Source: Pelodera strongyloides
Lineage: Eukaryota; Nematoda; Chromadorea; Rhabditida; Rhabditidae
DNA: 64,000 nt
Direction: 5' to 3'
Assembly (NCBI GenBank): GCA_036852015.1
Contig: JAANDG010000146.1
Coordinates: 62,001 to 126,000 of the forward strand
Shown in pieces: positions 11,101-37,048 of the stretch; position 1 is the stretch's first letter, and every line of letters begins with the position of its first letter. The notes below the pieces were generated by a model. It was not told the origin of the DNA. It did no database searches and saw only the letters and a program-made list of their open reading frames with translations. A program made the translations under genes and the position numbers.

Positions 11101-14100
11101 TCTCGGTGATGGTCGTCTGGACGGCGACGACGGGAGACTGACAGGCGGCTGTGCAGTCTCGGAGATGGTCCAGGACGGCGACGGCTGGATGGCGACGGGA
11201 GACTGACAGGCGGCTGTTCAGTCTCGGAGCTGGTCCTAGAAGTGCACGACGACTTCTGGACGACGACGACGGGAGACTCACAGCAACTGTTCAGTCTCGG
11301 AACTGGTCCTAGAAGTGCACGACGACTTCTGGACGACGACGACGGGAGACTCACAGCAACTGTGCAGCCTCGAAGAGGATCCAGGAAGTGCACGACGACT
11401 TCTGGACGACGACGACGGGAGACTGACAGCAACTGTTCAGTCTCGGAACTGGTCCTAGAAGTGCACGACGACTTCTGGACGACGACGACGGGAGACTCAC
11501 AGCAACTGTGCAGCCTCGAAGAGGATCCAGGAAGTGCACGACGACTTCTGGACGACGACGACGGGAGACTGACAGCAACTGTTCTGTCTCGCAAAGGGCG
11601 GTCAAATAGCAACAATTGACGCACGAGTGGAACATCCGCAACGGTTGCTTCTGAAGAGTTGCACAACAGGCAGCTGTTGCGAACGAAGAGGAGAACCACA
11701 TCAGATGTGGCTTTCAGCAACCATAATTGAAGAACTTCGGTGCAGATACAGTAGCAACTACTGGTCTGCGCGGGCGGCGTAGATTCAGAAGGAACGGTGC
11801 ACCATGTGCGGACCGTGTTCTGCGGGTGCTCGATGTGCCACGCGGGTCTTTCGAACAATCTTTATTTAGTTGGTTATATTATTTAGTTAAAAGAGAGAAG
11901 AGGTGATGTCCAACAACTGGACACTAGGAGTACAGTTCCTCAGCAACTGAGGTGTGGGGAGATTGTTCTGCAACAGAACAAACTGGAGATGAGCCCCAGC
12001 AACCGGGACTACCGTCAAAGCAGCGTCAAAGAGTTAACCTAACCTCCACTTAAGTACTGATGATGGTGGGCGGAGCCTATTACATCATGCGGGGCAAGAT
12101 ATTAATAAGAAATATGCGCGCAATTAATCGAATAACAACAAAATGTGAGTCATGAGGAAGAAAGTTAACTCAAAAGTTTATTGATTATTGTATAGTTTCC
12201 TAAAGGATATAAGGAATAAAGTGAAGGATAAAGGCAATTGAATCTATAATAAGTGCAAATTTAGCATAATTATGCACACCCAGTAGGACTTAAACAGTTG
12301 AGCCAAAGTATCTGTGCACATTCACATACGTGCACATTCACATACGTACACACACGTACATGCTAATTCATACTGTATTTTTTTTTTGCTTTCTCCTAGC
12401 ATTAGAACGTTTCCAAAATGTCCATCCCGAACGATGAATCTGCATGAGAACCTTTCGGAAAGGGCATCCCGAACGCGCCCTAACAATAAAGAAAGATGTT
12501 TTACATATTTTCAATAATCTACATTATAAACTAACCCGAGAACGGAATATCCCTGCATAACGTGGGCGCCCATCCCAGGTAGAATCCCCTCCATCCATAC
12601 GTTTCAACTGATGCCCGGACAGCACGACCAACGTCTAAAGCACGAATTATTACTGTATTCACCAACACACAGGGAGTACTCCCTTGGCGCAGGAGCGCTC
12701 TGAATCTCTTCTGCTCTCGCGCTCTCTACGCACTCTTTAGCTCCCTGGGGAGGCCAGGGAGGGCTCGCTGCGTGTTGCTGAATACGGCCTCTGATTGATA
12801 CCTTAGGGCTCCCTTTGGTTCTTTACAAACCGGTTCCCATTGCACGATCGCAACGTCAACAAAGAATAATATTGATAATGTTATTATTTCAAAAGTCAAG
12901 CAGGTCGTGTACAATACAAACATAGAAAATCATCAAGAAAACAACAACTAAACATATTATTGTATTCATACGGAACACTACAGGACAAAAATAAACAATG
13001 CGCAGCCTTCATCCCTTATCATCCTGGTAGTCATTAAAACAAGTTACACAATATGGGAATACATAATGCTATGTTTCAAAAATTGGATGTTATACCGCTT
13101 CAAGAAACATAGACAACTAGAAATTCACCCACCAGTATAACTCATCCTCTCGCTCTGCATCTTCGTTCGCACCATCTCAATCGGTGACACAACCGTGACA
13201 GCTGGAATAGAAAACAGTTACAGTTTCACTACACTAGATTATAAGAGAGAAAAAGGAAAATTATTTGTTAAAAAATAGAACACCACATGGACCACACTAC
13301 TAAACAATGTGACAATAAAAACAATCAACACACTGTAATATCGTTGCTTATCACTTATAGATAAAGGGAGATAGTCCTGCAGAGCACGTACATACTTGTC
13401 AAATGCAAACAAAACTGGGCTACCGGGCAGAAACGGAGTGTTTTTCATACTATCAAGATAACAAGAAGATGTATCAATTGTAGGGTTCTTTTGCATATTT
13501 GCATGCATTCCCTGTAATAATTACTAAATTCTTAAACTCAAAAAGCCCACCAATCGCCCTCGCTATCGAGCCGGCCACCATTGGCGCCACCCATGCAGAA
13601 TGCGGAGAATATCGACATTTCAACTTCTCATGAAGGCGGTCGTACACAGAGAAATAGAAGACGGTTGCAGGGATGGCCATCATTCTGAAATAATATCGAT
13701 TAATAATAAAATAATAATAATAATAATGCAAAGGAGTAGTTACTCCCTTTACTCTCTGAGACCTGGTTGCATTAGTTGGTACATTTGCTTCTCGATGTTT
13801 CAATGAAACTTTATACACCTCACAAACAAAACACTTCGATTGTCCTTGACCACTTCTCTGTTAATCTCCGACCAAATGCGCGCCCAAATTGTGGCTTTCG
13901 ACCCCACCGCCGACGTTAAATATGACTGAAATTTGCAGTGCCGACCCTTTAGCAGTACAAATAGTGTAGCAGTACAGTAGACAGCAGCAGTGAACGCATG
14001 CCAGCCAAACTGACCCAAGTCTGACCCAGGTCCGACCCAACTGGCGCGCTTGCAGCCCTTCCGCATGCACATCGCATTTTTCACGATGATTTTTTCAATT

Positions 14101-16545
14101 TTTTTTGAAGTCCTGCACTTTCTGGTTTTTTCTAATTTGTTTCCACTTCCTTTATTATTTCCTCTATTAACTTATTGCTATCGCAGGTACCATTGCTTCA
14201 CTTACTGGTGCGCGTCCAAGCAAGCAAACAAACGGAAGGAAACACGATAAAGTAAGTAAGTTTATGATGTGGTAGGAGTAGGATTCTCATCAGTCACTAT
14301 AGATAGACTCAGCTGTAAAAGTATATCTTACTAATAGTTTGTAATATTCGCAGAATGACGAAGAAGTATTATACTTTCATTTACTATTTAATTTAATACA
14401 TTTAGACACTGGTGGCCAGCTCCATGGAAGTTCACAGCATCAAAGATGCATTCTGCTGCCTGATACTAATACTGGACAATGGAAGATTCGCTAAAAACCG
14501 TCAAATTTGAATGTTTAGTCATATACTGGTATGTATTATTCGCAATAAACTTTTCCTCCCGTTATGTAGTGTAATTTATGGGCTACGCAGGCTACGCTTC
14601 TGTACAAATTACGATGGTGCCGACTCCAAACCGTGGTGGTGCCGACCCAACTCCGACTCCAAACAGTGGTTTTGCCGATCCAAATCCCACGCCTTTTTCA
14701 AATTTTTCGATCCGGGGCGGAAACTAGGACCGCCCAGAGTCGGACTTCGCTTTAGTTGGGTCGGCACTTTGGGTCGGAGAGGAACATAGTTATTTCCATG
14801 CAACGTAAAGGAAAAAAAGGAGAGCTATGATAATTAACCTATCCTAATTACCCATTAACGAAACCATAAAAAGAACTCACAAAGTTGGGGATAATCCGCT
14901 CCACAAACTGCGCACACCTTCATTTCGAGCGATTTTCACAAATGCATCCTTAAACAAAGAAAAACTGTTCTACTGATAAACAAAAAGATAAAGGGCGCGT
15001 TCGGGATTGATTTTCCGAAAGGAAACTCGGCCAAATCCTCGTTCGGGATGGACTTTTTGGAAACGTTCCAATGCTTGGAGAAAACAAAAAATACAGTATG
15101 AATTAGCTTGCGAAAAACGTTTCCCGCGCATATTTTTCAAATTTTCCATGCTAATTCATACTGTATTTTTTGTTTTCTCCAAGCATTGGAACGTTTCCAA
15201 AAAATCCATCCCGAACGAGGATTTGGCCGAGTTTCCTTTCGGAAAATCAATCCCGAACGCGCCCAAAGAGTTTCGGTTTACACATATCACCCGAATCCGC
15301 ATAAACGGTGCGCCGGGGTCCAGTTCATTCCTGAACCCGGTTATACTGGCCTTTAAGGCGAAATACCGGCCGTTTTTGAAACGCATAGAGTACACCAGCA
15401 TCCCTATGCAGCTTATGCAAATGAACATAAATTAGAATGAAAAATCGAGCTAAATTCGAGTAAATTAGCATAAATACGCAAGAATTCAGTTGTCCGCGAT
15501 GAGTTTCAAAAAACGGGCGGTATTTGCTTTAAACTTTTCGGACGCTAATAAGCAAAACATACAACCACACAATAGGAACGAAACTCTACAAGCAAATCCA
15601 ATCTTCATTGTATACCCTTATAAAATAAGGCAATGTTAGGGTGTACAGAACAAGGACTAAATGCTCTCGGCTAAATATAATAACAAAAAACTTACAAAAG
15701 TCCCCGTAAAGTGTCCCGGTCTCTCAAACCATTCACACGGTAGATTCTTTGATGGATGTGCACAGGCCGTGCAAAAATGCTCCATTAGACCGTTGTTGTA
15801 CAAGAAGCATTCTCCCTGAAATACAAAATGTTACTTAAAACAATCAAACACGTACAGAAGAGGGGGAGCATGATGAACATATAAGCCAAGATACTTTCCT
15901 ACGAAAAATTACCTTTACCTAGCAACAACGTAAGCACTCTATACTCATTAATGAACTGCTCCAAGAAAGTCCAATGCGTACAAATTGATAGCAGTTTCGT
16001 TAGGGAATTCTGCCAGCACAGGTATAACTATAATTATGTCAAAAAGAGTAAACCATCAAGTAAAAGAATTAAAGGATACATATGTGAAAACCTTAACAAT
16101 CGGTTTCATCTGTTGTTGTAGTCGAATCTTGACCACATCCATTGGAGTCACTGAAAGGAAAAGTATTCAGGTTCACCATACAAAAAGTTTACAGGTTTCC
16201 ATTAAAAAAACACCCGAAAATCAACCGGTGAGCCTGTTTGCAAAAAAAACCCACAATCATTCTCGACGAATTTTATTGCAATAGAAAATTTTATTGCAAT
16301 AATTTAGCACAAATACATAAGTATTCAGCTGTCTACAATGCGTTACAAAAACAGACCCTCGCTTTAACCTACGTGACTTCAAAATAAAAACAAACACAAT
16401 CTAAATAAAATTAAAACCACTCACTCAACAACGACGTGCATATCGCTCCCGTCGACGACGAGACCATCTGTTGAACTAGAGATATCGATCCACATTTAGA
16501 TGTTGTTGGTACTTCATCACTAGCACAAGCACATCCTTCTCGCAT
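8193..16545 (-). CDS. slc25a39/40-like: Mitochondrial carrier, SLC25A39/40 type (putative glutathione importer)
   Basis: Exons in transcript order: 16545-16425, 16150-16092, 15815-15696, 14948-14881, 13684-13551, 13201-13133, 12634-12536, 9493-9365, 8880-8737, 8293-8193. All phases agree and give 347 aa, the usual length for this family. The three carrier repeats each carry a P-x-D/E-x-x-K/R signature: TPMDVVKIRLQ (residue 42 on), SPIEMVRTKMQ (173 on) and VPFDVVKTQRQ (267 on). The C-terminus has the family hallmark RVMKIAPACAIMI. The first matrix loop (residues 61-88, starting GECFLYNNGLMEHFC) has four cysteines (63, 75, 78, 87). Human SLC25A39/40 import glutathione into mitochondria, and iron-sulfur binding by loop cysteines is reported for SLC25A39; function here is inferred by homology. 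The start is the ATG four bases after a TTTCAG acceptor, typical of trans-splicing. Intron 7 (9494-12535) carries an LTR element in the gene's orientation. Confidence 0.95.
8516..8687. mobile_element. Composite of two MITE groups inside the carrier's last intron
   Basis: The left half is the TTAGAATGCTATTTTCTGTC group (ending GGAATCGGAGTGGTGAATA). The right half is the CTCTCTACGCACT / GGGGAGGCCAGGGAG group ending in GGCGAATATGGCCTCTG. It appears to be a hybrid or a deletion fusion of the two groups, in the intron between 8294 and 8736. Confidence 0.6.
8945..9077. mobile_element. MITE, TTCTGTCCCCAGGG group
   Basis: Begins AGAGGCCATATTCATCACTT and ends GTTGGATATGGCCTC. The body contains the inverse of the AGAATGCTATTTTCTGTCCC motif and GGGAATTCCCCATGGGGAAT. 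Related copies: 34536-34667 and 62094-62229. Confidence 0.7.
9682..12278 (-). mobile_element. Complete non-autonomous LTR retrotransposon with a minisatellite interior
   Basis: Two 474-bp direct repeats (9682-10155 and 11805-12278) are identical as far as I can compare by eye. They run from TGTGCGGACC to ATTATGCACA, so the ends are TG...CA. The element is flanked by the 5-bp duplication CCCAG (9677-9681 and 12279-12283). Read on the minus strand, TGGTGCACCGTTCC starts directly after the 5' LTR (11804 downward), as a tRNA primer-binding site should. GGGGGGAG (10164-10157) directly precedes the 3' LTR, as a polypurine tract should. The 1.65-kb interior encodes no gag, protease, reverse transcriptase or integrase; most of it is a minisatellite. 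Replication would need proteins in trans. Identical LTRs imply recent insertion. It sits in intron 7 of the SLC25A39/40-like gene in sense orientation. Confidence 0.9.
10420..11600. repeat. Minisatellite forming the interior of the LTR element
   Basis: The basic unit is about 56 bp: GGAGATGGTCGTCTGGACGG, then a CGACGACGGGAGACTGACAG stretch, then GCGGCTGTGCAGTCTC. A longer unit of about 70-77 bp includes GAAGTGCACGACGACTTCTG and dominates from 11215 on. Because unit lengths and base content avoid stops, long open frames run through it on both strands. The longest (11858-10401, minus, 485 codons) begins inside the 5' LTR and encodes Ser/Arg/Pro-rich repeats such as SLPSSPSRRPSPRLHSR. Whether any of this is translated is unknown. 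Confidence 0.85.
12360..12483. repeat. Half copy of the GGGCGCGTTCGGGAT palindromic element
   Basis: Contains TGCTAATTCATACTGTATTT, AACGTTTCCAAAATGTCCAT and, at the end, CCCGAACGCGCCC. This is one arm of the inverted-repeat element found in full at 14993-15264. It lies in the intron just downstream of the LTR insertion. Confidence 0.6.
12652..12792. mobile_element. MITE, GAGGCCGTATTCACCA group
   Basis: Begins CTGTATTCACCAACACACAG and ends GTTGCTGAATACGGCCTC. The body includes CTCTACGCACTCTTTAGCTC and GGGGAGGCCAGGGAGGGCTC. It lies in an intron of the SLC25A39/40-like gene. Confidence 0.75.
14993..15264. mobile_element. Long palindromic element with GGGCGCGTTCGGGATTGATT arms
   Basis: Each arm is roughly 115 bp, nearly perfect, and runs from GGGCGCGTTCGGGATTGATT through ATACAGTATGAATTAGC; the second arm is the inverse. 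The spacer of about 40 bp contains CGAAAAACGTTTCCCGCGCA. It is in intron 3 of the SLC25A39/40-like gene. An RNA copy would fold into a long hairpin. Confidence 0.8.
15352..15532. repeat. Palindromic MITE, GAAATACCGGCCGG family
   Basis: Left end TTTAAGGCGAAATACCGGCC; right end AAAAAACGGGCGGTATTTGC then TTTAA. The family core with ATGCAAATGAACATAAATTA is present. It lies directly next to the previous palindrome, in the same intron. Confidence 0.8.
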
Positions 16546-17764
16546 AATACTGAAATTGGAATATTTACAGTAATGATAAGTAGATCATAAAAAGCACGGC
16601 AATAATTACATAAAAGTACCGTAATAATAAGTACCGTAATAAGATACAGTACAGAGAAAGACGAATAATTATCGATGAATAAAGCAGCTATATACCACAT
16701 ACTCCTACAAATAGTAAGCAATAAGGTACACCCCACCAGCATACGGTACTATATGATACTAAACGCTACTGGCAACACACAAACCCCGACAAACTTATTA
16801 ACACAAATTTACAAACATAAAAAATCCCACATGTACAAAAATCTCTCAAGGTAGATAACACCTCCCATTCTGCTCAATAACAATACATTCTCGTAAACTT
16901 AACAATTTATTTGATAAATATTAACAAGTTGATAACAAGAAAGAAAACAAATATAAACGACGTGCTCTTAAAGTAAAAAGGGCAGAAATCACATTGCGGT
17001 AATCTGAAACATGAAAAATAACGAGAGATATGCAAGTGTAAAAAACAACGTGCAACATAAGTTAACAAATAACTGGTCCTCTTGATAACCATTCCTGGAG
17101 ACTGGTAAAAGCAGGGCATAAAACTCGTCGAGAAAAGCTCAAAACCACCATCCAAATATGTGTAGTGTTTCCCAAACGTGTGTCTCTTTATGATACGTTC
17201 CTGATTTTCAGCATACCTAATATTCTAATCCGGATGGTGGTATGGCTACGAGCTCAAGACCACCGTCTAAATTTATGCAATATGCTAATTCGGATGGTGG
17301 TTTCGTCGGTCAGAGCGTCAACGGGTTTATGCCATGGGTAAAAGTAAAAGGTGATTAATCGTACTTCTGACACCGTAGAGTGGAAACAATTCCTATCACC
17401 AGCGCCCAGCATACAAAAGTGCTAGAAGTATCATAGTACCAAAAACTAACAGCAACAAAAGAAAACTATAGATTATAAAAGCGAGAAAATACCAACATGC
17501 TTAACAGCCTACGATATTGATAGACCATAGACTTGTGCAAAGTTTTCCAAGCTCTGCAAGCTGCAGGCTGCAGCCCAAAAAGTATAATCGCAAATAAAAT
17601 ATATCAACCCTAGCATAACAAGAAGAAATAACAAACCATGATTAGTGCTAGTTCCCCATGAAAGAAGAAAATAAAGAAACTTGCATACCTCCCTTACTCC
17701 CTTCCAATCGCATGCAAATCTAACAAACTCTCCATCTTTGCTCCCTACTCCACGTCCACACTCT
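16546..17764. other. Spacer between the LeuRS stop and the SLC25A39/40-like start
   Basis: 1.2 kb, AT-rich, with no supportable exon. It holds a diverged inverted pair around 17110-17335 (GCATAAAACTCGTCG at the left; ATGGTGGTTTCGTCG and CAACGGGTTTATGC at the right) that recurs at 39860-39960. It must contain the LeuRS 3' UTR. I cannot place a convincing poly(A) site. Confidence 0.6.
16550..16555 (-). promoter_or_regulatory. Probable trans-splice acceptor (TTTCAG) upstream of the carrier ATG
   Basis: TTTCAG is followed by TATT and then the ATG at 16545. A strong acceptor this close to a start codon, with no coding exon upstream, is the usual nematode spliced-leader arrangement. SL1 or SL2 cannot be told from sequence. 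Confidence 0.6.
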
Positions 17765-35171
<17,407 letters not shown>

Positions 35172-35543
35172 TTGGACCGAGTTTTACCCTATAAATGCTA
35201 TAATATAAAATCGTATTATTAAATAAATTGCAAAAAAAAAAACGATAACTGCAACCAGCTACAAACAACCAAGGAAATGAATTGCAAAGGACAAATAGAA
35301 AATGACACAACTACAACATTAATAAATTGCATCAGAATTGCAAAAAAATACAGAAATATTACAAAACTACGTGAAAAATCTATGCACGGGCGCTTTCAGA
35401 GATATGAACGTGAGTAGTACATTGATGTTTGCGAAAGAGTTTTACAGTACTTCTTCTCATTCGCAGATAAGACTGGAAAACATATAAAAACACGGAAATA
35501 AGCTAGCAAAGGAAAAACAGCGCATATAACTTAGCTACCCTCC

Positions 35544-35660
35544 CTGAGGCCGTATTCACCAACACACCGGGAGCCCTCTGAATCTCTTCTGCTCTCGCAC
35601 TCTTTAGCTCCCTGGGGAGGCCAGGGAGGGCTCCATGCGTGTTGGTGAATACGGCCTCTG
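35544..35660. mobile_element. MITE, GAGGCCGTATTCACCA group (short version)
   Basis: Ends CTGAGGCCGTATTCACCAAC and GTTGGTGAATACGGCCTCTG. The middle is shortened to GAATCTCTTCTGCTCTCGCA followed by CTCTTTAGCTCCCTGGGG. Confidence 0.78.
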
Positions 35661-36231
35661 ATCCATTCACGTAAATTTATCAAAACACGGTAAATGTCCA
35701 CCCCGTATTATAATACATACAACACAGCACCCGAAACCTTTCAGAATAAATTCACAACGACTCACAACGTCAGTGACAACAATTAAATAACAAAAAATAT
35801 TAAATGTGAGATTAAAAGTTTATTGATCGCAACGACAAAACGTAGTTACTAATAATAATAAATGACGGAGAACAACAAAACTGTACAAAATGAGACTCTT
35901 TCCTGGCCAGGCTAACGCCACTCAATGTTTAAATGACAGATAGCAAATACAACACTGAATTAGAAAAAGCCTCACCAAACGCGAGATAATAAACAAATAA
36001 CAAAAAGTAATCATTTAACTTAAGACAACTTCTACTCAATAATATTGAGAATCCCTGAACTATTAGTATTTTACACTTTAACTAAGCGAACTGCTGGCTG
36101 TTCAAAAGAAGAAGAATAAAAAAGGAACACTGGAAAACATAAAAAAGGAAAAAGGGAGGTTTTTTCTTTCAATTTGGTATGGAATTCGAAGTGCTCAATA
36201 GCTCAATGAAATGACTGAAGTACACAGAGAA

Positions 36232-36382
36232 TTTAAAGTGATATAACGGCCGGGTTTTGGTATGCAAAAAAACTAAAATAATATATTAAAGTGCACAACA
36301 TATGACAACTGGTTAGGAATGCAGTTGTGCAATCCTCCAATCAAACATACCTTTCAAAAACCCGCCGTTATGTCGCTTTAAC
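36232..36382. repeat. Palindromic MITE, AAAGCGATATAACGGC subfamily
   Basis: Left end TTTAAAGTGATATAACGGCC; right end AAACCCGCCGTTATGTCGCT then TTAA. A/T-rich centre. Confidence 0.65.
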
Positions 36383-36551
36383 TTCACAGTGGAGTGCCGT
36401 TTGATGTCCAACACTTTCAGCTTTTCAATAAATGGCGACAGAAATTATACATAAATATGGTTTCACAATGGAAAGAGAGCATCCGAGTGACATTTGCAAC
36501 TGTTTGCCAGACACAAACCAACTTGGTGCGCCACACTTTAAGTATGTGTCA

Positions 36552-36664
36552 TTAAAGCGGTATGTCACGTTTGCGTTGTAAACAGCATGCATGACGTGCG
36601 AATTGTTCCATTGTTCAGCTACATTCTGCCGATTCTGCGCAAATCATGTGTCATACCTCTTTAA
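36552..36664. repeat. Short palindromic repeat, TTAAAGCGGTATGTCACG
   Basis: TTAAAGCGGTATGTCACGTT at one end and ATCATGTGTCATACCTCTTT then AA at the other, with an unpaired centre. A small relative of the neighbouring AAAGCGGTAT elements. Confidence 0.5.
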
Positions 36665-36846
36665 GTTTTAAGCATCAAGAAATAGAAATATATCCAGTCC
36701 CTTAATTCTCATAGACTCGCATACCAATACACAAATCGGAAAAAGCTGCTTACCAAGCATCTGGCACACAAGTTGTTTCATGAAAGAAAAAAAGTAACGA
36801 AATAAGTTAAGAAATCAAAGTCTACTTCAAAATGCACGAATTTACA

Positions 36847-37000
36847 TTAAAGCGGTATTGTACGCGCTGTGTGAAAAGGACAACTGCATTAAGCTGTGCC
36901 CTTCCGGCGCAGAGGGGCGCAGAAAATTTGCATATAATATAAGGTAATATAGTTGGCCCAGTACGTTTGTTTGATAAACCACCTGCAATACCGCTTTAAC
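36847..37000. repeat. Palindromic repeat, TTAAAGCGGTATTG
   Basis: Bounded by TTAAAGCGGTATTGTACGCG and CACCTGCAATACCGCTTTAA. It ends about 50 bp from the HMG-gene stop, so it probably lies in or next to that gene's 3' UTR. Confidence 0.55.
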
Positions 37001-37048
37001 GTTCAATGGATAAAACAGAGCGAAACCACCGGATTTATTGTCGAGAGT

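Larger units (their letters stand above)
35172..37048. other. Spacer between LeuRS and the HMG-box gene, MITE-rich
   Basis: Contains the LeuRS 5' region (possible acceptor ATTTATAG about 20 bases before the ATG), a GAGGCCGTATTCACCA-group MITE (35544-35660), AT-rich DNA, and three small palindromic elements (36232-36382, 36552-36664, 36847-37000). No supportable exon. Confidence 0.6.

Noticed and set aside
10401..11858. Long Ser/Arg/Pro-rich open frame as a conventional gene
   Set aside because: It is a minisatellite with open frames on both strands, lies between LTRs, and has no independent support; kept only as a property of the element.
13800..14084. 94-codon minus-strand open frame within the carrier gene
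   Set aside because: It falls between exons 4 and 5, which join directly in phase; it carries no carrier-family motif.
14881..14881. Apparent frame break between carrier exons 4 and 5
   Set aside because: On re-reading, the exon ends ACTTT before GTGAGT (one G, not two), leaving two bases that pair in phase with the A opening exon 5.
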